This document shows, in pieces, positions 7,062-16,042 of a stretch of DNA of 41,218 bases. The stretch is from Pseudomonas sp. ACN8 (lineage in GTDB: Bacteria > Pseudomonadota > Gammaproteobacteria > Pseudomonadales > Pseudomonadaceae). Location: positions 1-41,218 of the forward strand of contig NZ_MRCS01000058.1 in NCBI RefSeq assembly GCF_002303925.1, written 5' to 3'. The translations under genes and the position numbers were made by a program. A model generated the notes under the pieces. It did no database searches and was not told the DNA's origin. It saw only the letters and a list, made by a program, of their open reading frames with translations. Position 1 is the first letter of the stretch. The number at the start of each line of letters is the position of its first letter.

Positions 7062-9980
7062 ATGTCCCTGATAGTTCTACTGCTTCTGCCTTTCATAGGC
7101 AGCTGTTTGGCGGCCGTGTTGCCGCACAATGCCCGTAACGCCGAATCCCTGCTGGCTGGCCTGATCGCCCTGATCGGCACCGTTCAGGTCGCCTTCCTGT
7201 TCCCACAGATCGCCGATGGCGGCGTCATTCGTGAAGAGATTTCATGGCTACCGAGCCTGGGCCTGAACTTCGTCCTGCGCATGGACGGTTTCGCCTGGCT
7301 GTTCTCCATGCTGGTGCTGGGCATCGGCACCCTGGTTTCGCTGTACGCCCGCTACTACATGTCGCCGAACGATCCGGTACCGCGATTCTTCGCGTTTTTC
7401 CTGGCCTTCATGGGCGCCATGCTGGGCCTGGTGATCTCCGGCAACCTGATCCAGATCGTGTTTTTCTGGGAGCTGACCAGCCTCTTCTCGTTCCTGTTGA
7501 TTGGCTACTGGCACCATCGCGCCGACGCCCGGCGCGGCGCCTACATGGCGCTGATGGTGACCGGCGCGGGCGGCTTGTGCCTGCTGGCGGGGGTCATGCT
7601 GCTCGGCCATGTGGTCGGCAGCTATGACCTGGACAAGGTCCTGGCCGCCGGCGACCTGATTCGCGCCCATGCCCTCTACCCGATTCTATTACCCCTGATC
7701 CTGATCGGCGCTTTGAGCAAAAGTGCGCAATTCCCCTTTCACTTCTGGCTGCCCCACGCCATGGCCGCGCCGACGCCCGTGTCGGCGTATTTGCATTCGG
7801 CGACCATGGTCAAGGCCGGGGTCTTCCTGCTTGCGCGGCTATGGCCCTCGCTGTCGGGCAGTGAAGAATGGTTCTACATCGTCAGCGGCGCCGGTGCCTG
7901 CACCCTGTTGCTCGGGGCGTACTGCGCGATGTTCCAGAACGACCTCAAGGGATTGCTGGCCTACTCGACCATCAGCCACCTGGGCCTGATCACCCTGTTG
8001 CTCGGCTTGAACAGCCCGCTGGCCGCCGTCGCCGCGGTGTTCCACATTCTCAACCACGCAACGTTCAAGGCCTCGTTGTTCATGGCCGCCGGCATCATCG
8101 ACCACGAAAGCGGCACCCGCGACATCCGCAAACTCAGCGGCCTGTACAAACTGATGCCGTTTACCGCCACCCTGGCCATGGTCGCCAGCGCCTCGATGGC
8201 CGGCGTGCCGTTGCTCAACGGCTTCCTGTCCAAGGAAATGTTCTTCGCTGAAACCGTGTTCATCAATGCCACCCGCTGGGTCGAACTGAGCTTGCCGATC
8301 GTGGCAACCATTGCCGGTACCTTCAGCGTGGCTTACTCCCTGCGTTTCACCGTGGATGTGTTCTTCGGTCCGCCCGCGACCGATTTGCCCCACACACCCC
8401 ACGAACCGCCGCGCTGGATGCGCGCGCCGGTCGAGTTGCTGGTGTTCGCCTGCCTGCTGGTGGGGATCTTCCCGACCCAGATAGTCGGCCCGCTGCTCGC
8501 AGCGGCGGCGCAACCGGTGGTCGGCGGCACGCTGCCCGAGTACAGCCTGGCCATCTGGCATGGCCTGAACGCGCCGATGATCATGAGCCTGATCGCCTTG
8601 TCCTGCGGCTCCGTGCTTTATCTGCTGCTGCGCAATCAGCTCAAGCGCGGGCGCTTCGACCGTCCGCCCGTCATCGGGCGCCTGGACGGCAAGCACTTGT
8701 TCGAATACGCGCTGGTCGCCTTCATGCGCCTGGCCCGCCGCCTGGAACCGCGGATTGGCACCAAACGCCTGCAAATGCAGTTATTCCTGGTGGTGCTCGC
8801 CGCCGTGCTGGCCGGGCTGATTCCTATGCTGCACAGCAGTCTTCACTGGGGTGACCGGCCGAAAATCCCGGGGTCGATCGTCTTCGTCACCTTGTGGTTG
8901 CTGGCCATCGCCTGCGCCCTTGGCGCGGCCTATCAGGCGAAGTACCACCGGCTCGCGGCCCTGACCATGGTCAGCGTCTGCGGCCTGATGACCTGCGTCA
9001 CCTTCGTCTGGTTTTCCGCGCCGGACCTGGCCCTGACCCAACTGGCGGTCGAAGTGGTGACCACGGTCCTGATCCTGCTGGGCCTGCGCTGGCTGCCACG
9101 TCGGATCGAGGAGGTCTCGCCGTTGCCGGGCAGCCTGCGCCGGGCGCGAGTTCGGCGTATCCGCGACTTGTTGCTGTCGACCTCGGTCGGTGTCGGCATG
9201 GCATTGCTGGCCTACGCCATGCTGACGCGCCAGACACCCAACGATATTTCCTCGTTCTACCTCAGCCGCGCCTTGCCCGAAGGCGGCGGCAGCAACGTGG
9301 TCAACGTGATGCTGGTGGACTTCCGTGGTTTCGACACCCTCGGGGAAATCACCGTGCTGGTGGCCGTGGCCCTGACCGTGTACGCCCTGCTACGCCGCTT
9401 CCGTCCGCCGAAAGAAAGCCTGCAACTGCCGGCCCAGCAACGCTTGCTCGCACCGGATGTGGTCACCGACCTGGTCAACCCGCGTCACGCCAGCGACACC
9501 GCGCTCGGTTTCATGATGGTGCCGGCGGTGCTGGTGCGCCTGCTGTTGCCGGTGGCGCTGGTGGTGTCGTTCTACCTGTTCATGCGCGGGCACAATCAAC
9601 CGGGCGGCGGCTTTGTCGCCGGGCTGGTGATGTCGGTGGCGTTCATCCTGCAATACATGGTCGCCGGCACGCAGTGGGTCGAGGCGCAAATGAGCCTGCG
9701 GCCACTGCGCTGGATGGGCACCGGACTGATGATTGCCACCGCCACGGGGCTGGGTGCGATACTGGTCGGCTATCCGTTCCTGACCACCCATACCTGGCAT
9801 TTCTCGTTGCCGCTGCTGGGTGACATTCACCTGGCCAGCGCGCTGTTCTTCGACATCGGGGTGTACGGCGTGGTGGTCGGCTCGACCCTGTTGATTCTTA
9901 CAGCCCTCGCCCACCAATCGGTGCGCGGCCACAAAACCGCCGCCCAGCCCAGATCCGTTGCCGCCAAAGGAGCCGTCTGA
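7062..9980 (+). CDS. mrpA: Mrp-type cation/proton antiporter subunit A (MrpA-MrpB fusion, ShaAB/PhaAB type)
   Basis: A 972-residue membrane protein, the largest subunit of the multisubunit Na+(K+)/H+ antiporter related to complex I subunit NuoL. The conserved proton-path residues are visible: Glu137 in FFWELTSLFSF, Lys220 in LSKSAQFPFHFWLPHA, and His245 and Lys251 in AYLHSATMVKAG. After ~14 helices comes the MrpA C-terminal membrane module (FVWFSAPDLALTQLAVEVVTT) and then an MrpB-like segment (FYLFMRGHNQPGGGFVAGLV), so A and B are fused as in the group-2 operons of Pseudomonas and rhizobia; no separate mrpB exists here. The ribosome site is weak (AGAAG). Its stop overlaps the mrpC start (TGATG). 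Confidence 0.95.
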   Translation: MSLIVLLLLPFIGSCLAAVLPHNARNAESLLAGLIALIGTVQVAFLFPQIADGGVIREEISWLPSLGLNFVLRMDGFAWLFSMLVLGIGTLVSLYARYYMSPNDPVPRFFAFFLAFMGAMLGLVISGNLIQIVFFWELTSLFSFLLIGYWHHRADARRGAYMALMVTGAGGLCLLAGVMLLGHVVGSYDLDKVLAAGDLIRAHALYPILLPLILIGALSKSAQFPFHFWLPHAMAAPTPVSAYLHSATMVKAGVFLLARLWPSLSGSEEWFYIVSGAGACTLLLGAYCAMFQNDLKGLLAYSTISHLGLITLLLGLNSPLAAVAAVFHILNHATFKASLFMAAGIIDHESGTRDIRKLSGLYKLMPFTATLAMVASASMAGVPLLNGFLSKEMFFAETVFINATRWVELSLPIVATIAGTFSVAYSLRFTVDVFFGPPATDLPHTPHEPPRWMRAPVELLVFACLLVGIFPTQIVGPLLAAAAQPVVGGTLPEYSLAIWHGLNAPMIMSLIALSCGSVLYLLLRNQLKRGRFDRPPVIGRLDGKHLFEYALVAFMRLARRLEPRIGTKRLQMQLFLVVLAAVLAGLIPMLHSSLHWGDRPKIPGSIVFVTLWLLAIACALGAAYQAKYHRLAALTMVSVCGLMTCVTFVWFSAPDLALTQLAVEVVTTVLILLGLRWLPRRIEEVSPLPGSLRRARVRRIRDLLLSTSVGVGMALLAYAMLTRQTPNDISSFYLSRALPEGGGSNVVNVMLVDFRGFDTLGEITVLVAVALTVYALLRRFRPPKESLQLPAQQRLLAPDVVTDLVNPRHASDTALGFMMVPAVLVRLLLPVALVVSFYLFMRGHNQPGGGFVAGLVMSVAFILQYMVAGTQWVEAQMSLRPLRWMGTGLMIATATGLGAILVGYPFLTTHTWHFSLPLLGDIHLASALFFDIGVYGVVVGSTLLILTALAHQSVRGHKTAAQPRSVAAKGAV

Positions 9981-10324
9981 TGGAAGAAGTCATCGCAATC
10001 GCCATCGGCGTACTGGCCGCGTCCGGCGTCTGGCTGATCCTGCGCCCGCGGACGTTCCAGGTGGTCATGGGCCTGTGCCTGCTGTCCTACGGCGTCAATC
10101 TGTTCATCTTCAGCATGGGCAGCCTGTTCATCGGCAAGGAACCGATCATCAAGGACGGTGTGCCGCAGGACCTGTTGCACTACACCGACCCGCTGCCGCA
10201 AGCACTGGTGCTGACAGCGATAGTCATCAGCTTTGCCATGACCGCGTTGTTCCTGGTGGTGCTGCTGGCCTCCCGGGGCCTGACCGGCACTGACCATGTG
10301 GATGGCCGGGAGCCCAGGGAATGA
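9980..10324 (+). CDS. mrpC: Mrp antiporter subunit C
   Basis: A 114-residue NuoK-like subunit with three membrane helices (residues ~4-22, ~28-50 and ~72-96) containing LLSYGVNLFIFSMG and the DPLPQALVLTAIVISFA signature. The ATG overlaps the mrpA stop and its own stop overlaps the mrpD start, so translation is probably coupled. It acts in the inner membrane as part of the Mrp complex. Confidence 0.93.
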   Translation: MEEVIAIAIGVLAASGVWLILRPRTFQVVMGLCLLSYGVNLFIFSMGSLFIGKEPIIKDGVPQDLLHYTDPLPQALVLTAIVISFAMTALFLVVLLASRGLTGTDHVDGREPRE

Positions 10325-12006
10325 TGGCAATGTCTCACCTGATCGTCGCGCCCATTCTGCTGCCGCTGCTGACTGCCGCGATCATGCTGATGCTCGGCGA
10401 GAAGCACCGCCCGCTCAAGGCGAAGATCAATCTGTTCTCCAGCCTGCTCGGGCTGGGCATTGCCGTGGCATTGCTGCAATGGACACAAACCACCGGCGTG
10501 CCCGGTTCCATCGGTGTCTATCTGCCGAGCAACTGGCAAGTGCCGTTCGGCCTGGTGCTGGTGGTCGATCGCCTGTCGGCGCTGATGCTGGTGCTGACCG
10601 GCATCATCGGCGTCAGTGCCCTGCTGTTCGCCATGGCACGCTGGGACAGCGCAGGTTCGAGTTTTCACGCGCTGTTCCAGATCCAGTTGATGGGCCTTTA
10701 CGGCGCGTTCCTCACCGCCGACCTGTTCAATCTGTTCGTGTTCTTCGAAGTGTTGCTGGCGGCGTCCTACGGGTTGATGCTCCACGGCTCGGGCCGGGCG
10801 CGGGTGTCGTCGGGGCTGCATTACATCTCGATCAATCTGCTGGCCTCGTCGCTGTTCCTGATTGGCGCAGCGCTGATCTATGGGGTCACCGGCACGCTGA
10901 ACATGGCCGACCTGGCGGTAAAAATCCCACTGGTGTCCGAAGCCGATCGCGGCTTGCTACACGCTGGCGCGGGGATTCTGGCCGTCGCGTTTCTGGCCAA
11001 GGCCGGCATGTGGCCGCTGAACTTCTGGCTGGTGCCGGCCTATTCCTCGGCCAGTGCGCCGGTGGCGGCGATGTTCGCGATCATGACCAAGGTCGGCGTC
11101 TACACCTTGCTGCGCCTGTGGACGCTGCTGTTCTCCGCCCAGGCCGGGGCTTCGGCGTTCTTTGGCGGTGACTGGCTGGTCTATGGCGGCATGGCGACCA
11201 TCGTCTGCGCCGCCATGGCGATCCTCGCCGCACAACGCCTGGAGCGCATGGCCAGCCTGAGCATCCTGGTGTCGGCGGGCATCCTGTTGTCGACCATCGG
11301 TTTCGCCCAGCCGAACCTGATCGGCGCGGCGCTGTTCTATCTGTTCAGCTCGACCCTGGCGTTGAGCGCACTGTTCCTGCTGGCCGAACTGATCGAGCGC
11401 TCGCGCTCGGCCAACGAAATCCTGCTCGAAGATGAAACCGAACTGCTGCCCCGTCCTCTGGAGTCCCTGCATCCGCCCAAAGGCACCAACCTCGACGACG
11501 ACCAGAAAGCCGTGGTCGGCCAGGTGATTCCCTGGACCATGGCCTTTCTCGGCTTGAGTTTCATCGCCTGCGCCTTGCTGATCATCGGCATGCCGCCGCT
11601 CTCCGGGTTTATCGGCAAACTCGGGTTGATCGGCGCCCTGCTCAATCCGCTCGGCCTGGGCAACAGCGGCGACACACCGGTTTCCAACGCCGCGTGGGGC
11701 TTGCTGGTGTTGTTGATTGTGTCCGGGCTGGCGTCTCTGATCGCGTTCTCGCGCCTGGGCATCCAGCGTTTCTGGACGCCAGCGGAACGGCCATCGCCCC
11801 TGTTGCGACGCCTTGAATGCATACCGATCTTCGCCCTGCTGGGCTTGAGCATTGCGCTGACCTTCAAGGCCGATCCGCTGCTGCGCTACACCCAGGCCGC
11901 CGCCGATGCCTTATACAACCCGCAGCAATATGTGATGGCAGTGCTCGACACGCGCGTCGTACCGAACCCGTCGGCCGCAGCGGCCCCGCAGGAGGTGCAG
12001 CCATGA
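10321..12006 (+). CDS. mrpD: Mrp antiporter subunit D
   Basis: A 561-residue NuoM/NuoN-like proton-translocating subunit. Visible motifs are FNLFVFFEVLLAASYGLML with the conserved Glu, AKAGMWPLNFWLVPAYSSA with the conserved Lys, and a second lysine in FAIMTKVGVYTLLRLW. Residues ~375-395 form a hydrophilic loop (LEDETELLPRP...LDDDQKA). The start overlaps the mrpC stop; a second ATG three codons in (MAMSH) is also possible. The length is usual for the family. Confidence 0.93.
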   Translation: MMAMSHLIVAPILLPLLTAAIMLMLGEKHRPLKAKINLFSSLLGLGIAVALLQWTQTTGVPGSIGVYLPSNWQVPFGLVLVVDRLSALMLVLTGIIGVSALLFAMARWDSAGSSFHALFQIQLMGLYGAFLTADLFNLFVFFEVLLAASYGLMLHGSGRARVSSGLHYISINLLASSLFLIGAALIYGVTGTLNMADLAVKIPLVSEADRGLLHAGAGILAVAFLAKAGMWPLNFWLVPAYSSASAPVAAMFAIMTKVGVYTLLRLWTLLFSAQAGASAFFGGDWLVYGGMATIVCAAMAILAAQRLERMASLSILVSAGILLSTIGFAQPNLIGAALFYLFSSTLALSALFLLAELIERSRSANEILLEDETELLPRPLESLHPPKGTNLDDDQKAVVGQVIPWTMAFLGLSFIACALLIIGMPPLSGFIGKLGLIGALLNPLGLGNSGDTPVSNAAWGLLVLLIVSGLASLIAFSRLGIQRFWTPAERPSPLLRRLECIPIFALLGLSIALTFKADPLLRYTQAAADALYNPQQYVMAVLDTRVVPNPSAAAAPQEVQP

Positions 12007-12491
12007 AGCGCCTGTTTCCGGCACCTTTGCTGTCGCTGGCCCTGTGGCTGCTGTGGTTGCTGCTGAACCTGTCGATCAGCCCCGGCAACCTGCTGCTGGG
12101 TGCCGCGCTGGGGTTCTGTGCGCCATTGATGATGCGCAGGCTGCGTCCGCTGCCGGTGCGCATCCGTCGCCCCTGGGTGATCCTGCGCCTGGTCCTGCTG
12201 GTCGGGCGCGATGTGTTGGTGTCCAACCTCGCCGTGGCCTGGAGCGTGCTCAATGCCGGTCGCCGCCCGCCCCGCTCGCAATTCATCAAGGTGCCGCTGG
12301 ACCTGCGTGACGCCAACGGCCTGGCCGCGCTGTCGATGATCACCACGGTGGTGCCCGGTACGGTCTGGTCGGAGCTGGCACTGGACCGCAGCATTTTGCT
12401 GTTGCACGTCTTCGACCTGGACGACGAGGCGCTGTTCATCCAGCACTTCAAGGCGACCTACGAGCGTCCGTTGATGGAGATCTTCGAATGA
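12003..12491 (+). CDS. mrpE: Mrp antiporter subunit E
   Basis: A 162-residue subunit of the MrpE family (PF01899): two N-terminal helices (PLLSLALWLLWLLLNLSISP, NLLLGAALGFCAPLMM) followed by a cytoplasmic domain with VPLDLRDANGLAALSMITTVVPGTVWSEL split across strand and turn. The ATG at 12003 overlaps the mrpD stop; a longer frame starting at 11817 lies inside mrpD and is rejected. Confidence 0.92.
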   Translation: MKRLFPAPLLSLALWLLWLLLNLSISPGNLLLGAALGFCAPLMMRRLRPLPVRIRRPWVILRLVLLVGRDVLVSNLAVAWSVLNAGRRPPRSQFIKVPLDLRDANGLAALSMITTVVPGTVWSELALDRSILLLHVFDLDDEALFIQHFKATYERPLMEIFE

Positions 12492-12766
12492 GTCCCTTGC
12501 TGTCGAACGCGATCCTGCTGAGCCTGTTCTTCTTTTCCCTGGCGATGATCCTGACCCTGATCCGTCTGTTCAAGGGGCCGTCGGCCCAGGACCGGGTTCT
12601 GGCGCTGGACTATCTGTACATCGTCGCGATGCTGATGATGCTGGCGCTGGGCATTCGCTATGCCAGTGACACCTACTTCGAGGCGGCGCTGCTGATCGCA
12701 CTGTTCGGTTTCGTCGGCTCGTTCGCCCTGGCGAAGTTCCTGCTGCGTGGCGAGGTGATCGAATGA
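12488..12766 (+). CDS. mrpF: Mrp antiporter subunit F
   Basis: A 92-residue three-helix subunit (PF04066) with RLFKGPSAQDRVLALDYLY, the characteristic GPxxxDRVxALD signature, between helices 1 and 2, and a C-terminal ALLIALFGFVGSFALAKFLLRG helix. It is coupled by ATGA overlaps to mrpE and mrpG. Confidence 0.92.
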   Translation: MSPLLSNAILLSLFFFSLAMILTLIRLFKGPSAQDRVLALDYLYIVAMLMMLALGIRYASDTYFEAALLIALFGFVGSFALAKFLLRGEVIE

Positions 12767-13125
12767 ACACGCCATTGTCGTTGTGGGTGGAGATCCCGGT
12801 GGCGATCCTGCTGGTGCTCGGCAGTCTGTTTGCCTTGATCGGTGCCACCGGCCTGCTGCGCATGAAGGACTACTTCCAGCGCATGCACCCACCCGCCCTG
12901 GCCTCGACGCTCGGGACCTGGTGCGTGGCATTGGCGTCGATCATCTATTTTTCGGCGCTCAAGTCCGCGCCGGTATTGCACGCCTGGCTGATCCCGATCC
13001 TGCTGGCGATTACCGTGCCGGTGACGACCCTGCTGCTGGCCCGGGCGGCGCTGTTTCGCAAACGCATGGCCGGGGATGATGTGCCGGCCGAGGTGAGCAG
13101 CCGGCGGACGGAGAGTGGTAGTTAG
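12763..13125 (+). CDS. mrpG: Mrp antiporter subunit G
   Basis: A 120-residue three-helix subunit (PF03334) with the usual GSLFALIGATGLLRMKDYF and RMHPPALASTLGTW segments. It is the last gene of the operon; a REP pair follows about 30 bases after the stop. A complete A-B-C-D-E-F-G set is therefore present, supporting a role in pH and Na+/K+ homeostasis. Confidence 0.92.
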   Translation: MNTPLSLWVEIPVAILLVLGSLFALIGATGLLRMKDYFQRMHPPALASTLGTWCVALASIIYFSALKSAPVLHAWLIPILLAITVPVTTLLLARAALFRKRMAGDDVPAEVSSRRTESGS

Positions 13126-13156
13126 ATCAAAGATTTTTAGTGCCTGGACCGGCCTC

Positions 13157-13249
13157 TTCGCGAGCAGGCTCGCTCCCACATTTGATCGCTGTCGTACACA
13201 AATCCTTTACTCGCCGAAAATCCCCTGTGGGAGCGAGCCTGCTCGCGAA
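13157..13249. repeat. REP pair (BIME) after the mrp operon
   Basis: Two inverted copies of the Pseudomonas REP, TCGCGAGCAGGCTCGCTCCC at 13157-13180 and GGGAGCGAGCCTGCTCGCG at 13226-13249, separated by about 45 bases between convergent genes. Confidence 0.85.
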
Positions 13250-13267
13250 AGCCATTGGGCAGGCAAA

Positions 13268-13705
13268 TCAAATCCAGGCCACCGCCAACAACCCTGCTCC
13301 CAGCACCACACACAACGGCGAGTAAACCCAGGTGTCGAGCCGGGCAAATTTCGAGCCTTTGACCTCTTTGAAAAAGCCCACCAGTTCTGAATCGCCAATG
13401 GCCCGGGCAAACAGCAAAATCGCGATCGTGCTGATCACCCACTGCAACGACCGGTGATGCAAGGGTGGCAGGCACCAACCCACCCGCAAGCACACCAGCA
13501 CGGCAATCGACAGCAACAGCCCGGCCACTACCAGCGTGATCCAGCCTCGCGGCTTGAACGCCGGCCTCAGCTGCGCACTGCCCTCCTGCGGTACTTGCGG
13601 GACCACCGCCACCGCCGCCCACTCGCCACCCAACGCCCAATACACATGCACCAGACTGATCGTGGCGAAGATCGTCACCAGCGACTGAGCCAACAACAGG
13701 GTCAT
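13268..13705 (-). CDS. DUF3995 domain membrane protein
   Basis: A 145-residue protein with four predicted helices (residues ~2-24, ~52-74, ~86-106 and ~122-143). The ISLVHVYWALGGEWA segment near residue 17 and the SLQWVISTIAILLFARAIGD helix are typical of the DUF3995 family. No biochemical role is known to me. It is convergent with mrpG and separated from it by a REP pair. Confidence 0.8.
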   Translation of the reverse strand: MTLLLAQSLVTIFATISLVHVYWALGGEWAAVAVVPQVPQEGSAQLRPAFKPRGWITLVVAGLLLSIAVLVCLRVGWCLPPLHHRSLQWVISTIAILLFARAIGDSELVGFFKEVKGSKFARLDTWVYSPLCVVLGAGLLAVAWI

Positions 13706-13742
13706 GGTTCAGAAATCCTTGAAAGGGATATGAACCGAACAT

Positions 13743-13830
13743 TGTAGGAGCTACCGCAGGCTGCGATGTTTTGATTTTGCTTTTTTATGACAAAGATCAA
13801 AAGATCCCGACCTGCGGCAGCGCCTATAGG
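13743..13830. repeat. Second-type REP pair (GGAGCTACCGCAGGCTGCGA type)
   Basis: TGTAGGAGCTACCGCAGG... at 13743-13767 faces an inverted partner, CCTGCGGCAGCGCCTATAG, at 13811-13829. The right arm runs into the last codons of the betaine-binding protein gene. This is a different REP type from the GGGAGCGAGCC elements. Confidence 0.75.
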
Positions 13831-14837
13831 GCGGCGGAGACTTTATCCGCCACGTCCTTGGGCAGCCAGGCCCGCCAGACGTCCGGATGGGCCTTCATGA
13901 ATGCCTCTGCCGCCTGGCGCGGCGGAGTATGTTTCTCGCTCATCTCGGCCAGCGCTTTGTTCAGCGGTTCGATCGGAAAGTCGACTTTGGTAAAGAACTC
14001 GGCAATGTGCGGATATTGCTTCTGGAAGGGGGTGGACACACCGATCGACAGCTTGGAGGCCAGGGAACGGGTCGGCTGTGGATTGGGGTTGTCGGCGTCG
14101 GTCAGGGTCTTCCAGGCTTGCGCGTCGAACGGTGGCTCTTCGAGTTGAATCAGCTTGAAACGGCCAAGTAACGGCGTGGGCGACCAGTAGTAAAACAGCA
14201 CCGGCTTGCCACGATGAATTGACGAACTGATCTCGGCATCCAGGGCCGCGCCCGAACCGCTGCGGAAGTTCACGTAGCTGTCATCCAGCCCATACGCCTT
14301 GAGCTTCTGTTTGTTGACCACTTCCGAGGTCCAGCCGATGGGGCTGTTGAGAAAACGTCCCTTGGTCGGGGCCTCCGGGTCCCTGAACACGTCTTTGTAA
14401 CGCGGCAGGTCGCTGACACTGCGCAGGTCCGGCGCCAGCGGCTTGATGCCCTTGGCCGGGTCGCCCTTGATCACATATTCCGGCACCCACCAGCCTTCGG
14501 TAGCGCCCTTGACCGTGTCGCCGAGGCTGACGACCTTGCCTTCGGCCTCCGCCTTGACCCACACCGGGCTGCGACCGGCCCACTCTTCGCCGATGACCTG
14601 GATGTCATTATTGGCCAGCGCGGTTTCCAGGGTGATGGTGGTGCCCGGCAAGGTGTCGGTCGGCAGGCCGTAGCCCTTCTCGACAATGATGCGCAGGACA
14701 TCGGTAATCAGGCTGCCGCTTTCCCAGTTCAGGTCGGCGAAGTGGATCGGCGCCTGGGCGGCAGACACCGGGACGGGTGTCGCCAACAAACCGAAAGTGG
14801 CCACGACCGCAGCCAGCAACCGTCGAAATCCGTTCAT
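13824..14837 (-). CDS. ABC transporter substrate-binding protein, glycine-betaine/choline (OpuAC) type
   Basis: A 337-residue periplasmic binding protein. The ATG at 14837 is chosen over one eight codons earlier because AGGTG lies about 9 bases upstream and the signal peptide then starts normally (MNGFRRLLAAVVATFGLLA...VSAAQA). The mature part has the OpuAC layout: IHFADLNWESGSLITDVLR, DTLPGTTITLETALANNDI, IGEEWAGRSPVW, GWWVPEYV, GRFLNSPIGWTSEV and the HRGKPVLFYYWSPTPLL hinge. Such proteins deliver quaternary amines or related compounds to an ABC importer. No permease or ATPase gene is adjacent, so it is an orphan here; the ligand is inferred only from family resemblance. Confidence 0.85.
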   Translation of the reverse strand: MNGFRRLLAAVVATFGLLATPVPVSAAQAPIHFADLNWESGSLITDVLRIIVEKGYGLPTDTLPGTTITLETALANNDIQVIGEEWAGRSPVWVKAEAEGKVVSLGDTVKGATEGWWVPEYVIKGDPAKGIKPLAPDLRSVSDLPRYKDVFRDPEAPTKGRFLNSPIGWTSEVVNKQKLKAYGLDDSYVNFRSGSGAALDAEISSSIHRGKPVLFYYWSPTPLLGRFKLIQLEEPPFDAQAWKTLTDADNPNPQPTRSLASKLSIGVSTPFQKQYPHIAEFFTKVDFPIEPLNKALAEMSEKHTPPRQAAEAFMKAHPDVWRAWLPKDVADKVSAAL

Positions 14838-14955
14838 GCTTTTGCACCTCGTGCTGTTCACAGCAATAGCAGGGTGGCCTGGCGGTAGACCGCGAAGCCT
14901 CTGAATACTCAGTCCAATGACTGTAGTAGAGGTTCCTGCTTTCGAGGTGCGTGGG

Positions 14956-15159
14956 TCAGTTTTCGCCAGTTTCCTGCAAACGCATCAGTGCTCGCCTGAC
15001 CATGCTGGCGTACTCCGCCGGTTGCAGTTGGTAAAGCTGTGACGCCACCCAGTTCAGCCAGGCTCCTTGCAGAATGGTCTTCTGCCCGAACAACCGCCGC
15101 GCTTCGTCTTGAGCGCTGGCCAGGTTCTGTTCGTGGAAGTCGGCGCGGGTCTGGTTCAT
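14956..15159 (-). CDS. Small conserved-looking hypothetical protein
   Basis: A 67-residue protein from the ATG at 15159 (MNQTRADFHEQNLASAQ...). The start overlaps the TGA of the preceding gene (TGATG), suggesting coupled translation. It is mostly helical and soluble (ARRLFGQKTILQGAWLNWV, AEYASMVRRALMRLQETGEN). I do not recognise a family. Confidence 0.6.
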   Translation of the reverse strand: MNQTRADFHEQNLASAQDEARRLFGQKTILQGAWLNWVASQLYQLQPAEYASMVRRALMRLQETGEN

Positions 15160-15608
15160 CACTCGCTGGCCTTGAAGGTCACCAGCTCGCCCTTGCGCCA
15201 CTTGGCCGCCTTGGCGGTCACGGCCTTGAGGGTCTTGGTCAGGCCCTCCTGCAACTGTTGATGGGCGGCGAACACCATCACCACGCTGTGTCCTTCCTTG
15301 AACACGATCCCCTGACCGTCGGCCGTGGTCACGAAGGCGTAGTCGCCAATTCCGTAAACCGTCAGCTTGATGTCGCGGAACCTGATGTCCAGCTTGCCGC
15401 CTTCGCGACTGGGCAGCACTGACGCGCTGAAATGGTCGCCGACCTTGAGCTTGAGTCCGGGCTTGTCGTCCACCACCAGGGCTGATTCGGTGTCGATTTC
15501 GGCAATGTAAATGCCTTCAGCGTTCTGTTCGGTGATGTAAACGAAACGTGACTGAAACTGCTTGACCAGCTTTGCGCGCAAATCACCCAGCACGAACAAA
15601 GCATGCAT
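15159..15608 (-). CDS. Hypothetical cytoplasmic protein
   Basis: A 149-residue protein from the ATG at 15608 (MHALFVLGDLRAKLVKQF...). The frame continues upstream, but that part includes low-GC, non-coding-looking sequence. There is no strong ribosome site. It is rich in beta strands (SRFVYITEQNAEGIYIAEID, GGKLDIRFRDIKLTVYGIGD, DYAFVTTADGQGIVFKEG) with a C-terminal helix and basic tail; no signal peptide or membrane segment. Function unknown. It is the upstream partner of the 67-residue protein. Confidence 0.65.
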   Translation of the reverse strand: MHALFVLGDLRAKLVKQFQSRFVYITEQNAEGIYIAEIDTESALVVDDKPGLKLKVGDHFSASVLPSREGGKLDIRFRDIKLTVYGIGDYAFVTTADGQGIVFKEGHSVVMVFAAHQQLQEGLTKTLKAVTAKAAKWRKGELVTFKASE

Positions 15609-16042
15609 ATCGAGATTACTTACTGCCAAGGAAACATCCCCACATCTGAATAATGGTGCCGTGCGCGAAAAATGAACGCACAGCCAAAAAAGCGGCAATG
15701 CCGAAGGTGTAGCCAAAGAACCCGGGTTGAAGTCCTGAATGAGCAGTGCACTCATTCATCACGAAGCTTGAGAAGACTACTGGAACGTCACTCGCGTCGT
15801 CCTGACTGGTGTTCGTCACAGGTTGAAGGAAAACACCCTTCGTGCTGCCAGAAAATTATGGACTATCAACTTCGGGGAAAAATCTCATCAAGAAAAAAAC
15901 TTTTCCTACATATCGTCCGCAAAAAATTGCTTTAGATAAACATCATTCACCCACCAGTGAGGGTGATTCTAGAGCAGCGATGCTCTTGGCGACTAGCCAA
16001 AACGACGTACATACGTCGGTAAAACAATGAAAAGGACTTCAT
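15609..16042. other. AT-rich intergenic region with several inverted repeats
   Basis: 434 bases without a gene. Contents: a hairpin TGAATGAG/CTCATTCA at 15736-15758, an AT-rich stretch at ~15840-15945, and the four-hairpin leader described separately. An 87-residue frame on the plus strand (15672-15935) has no ribosome site and atypical composition and is not counted as a gene. Confidence 0.6.
15947..16018 (+). promoter_or_regulatory. Array of four consecutive small hairpins in the leader of the 82-residue gene
   Basis: TCACCC/GGGTGA (15947-15952 with 15961-15966), AGAGCA/TGCTCT (15971-15976 with 15981-15986), TTGGC/GCCAA (15986-15990 with 15996-16000) and CGACGT/ACGTCG (16003-16008 with 16013-16018) follow each other almost without gaps. 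A TAGATA hexamer at 15933-15938 would put a start site just before the first hairpin. The AAAGGA ribosome site of the next gene follows. Structured leader or small RNA, by inference. Confidence 0.5.

Noticed and set aside
13115..13390. Short frames containing SRAGSLPH, WERACSRR or VGASLLAK-type peptides, here and at other REP sites
   Set aside because: These peptides are translations of the REP palindrome itself and recur at many REP sites; not genes.
15672..15935. 87-residue plus-strand frame in the AT-rich region
   Set aside because: No ribosome site, unusual Arg/Lys/Cys composition, ends in AT-rich sequence with several hairpins.
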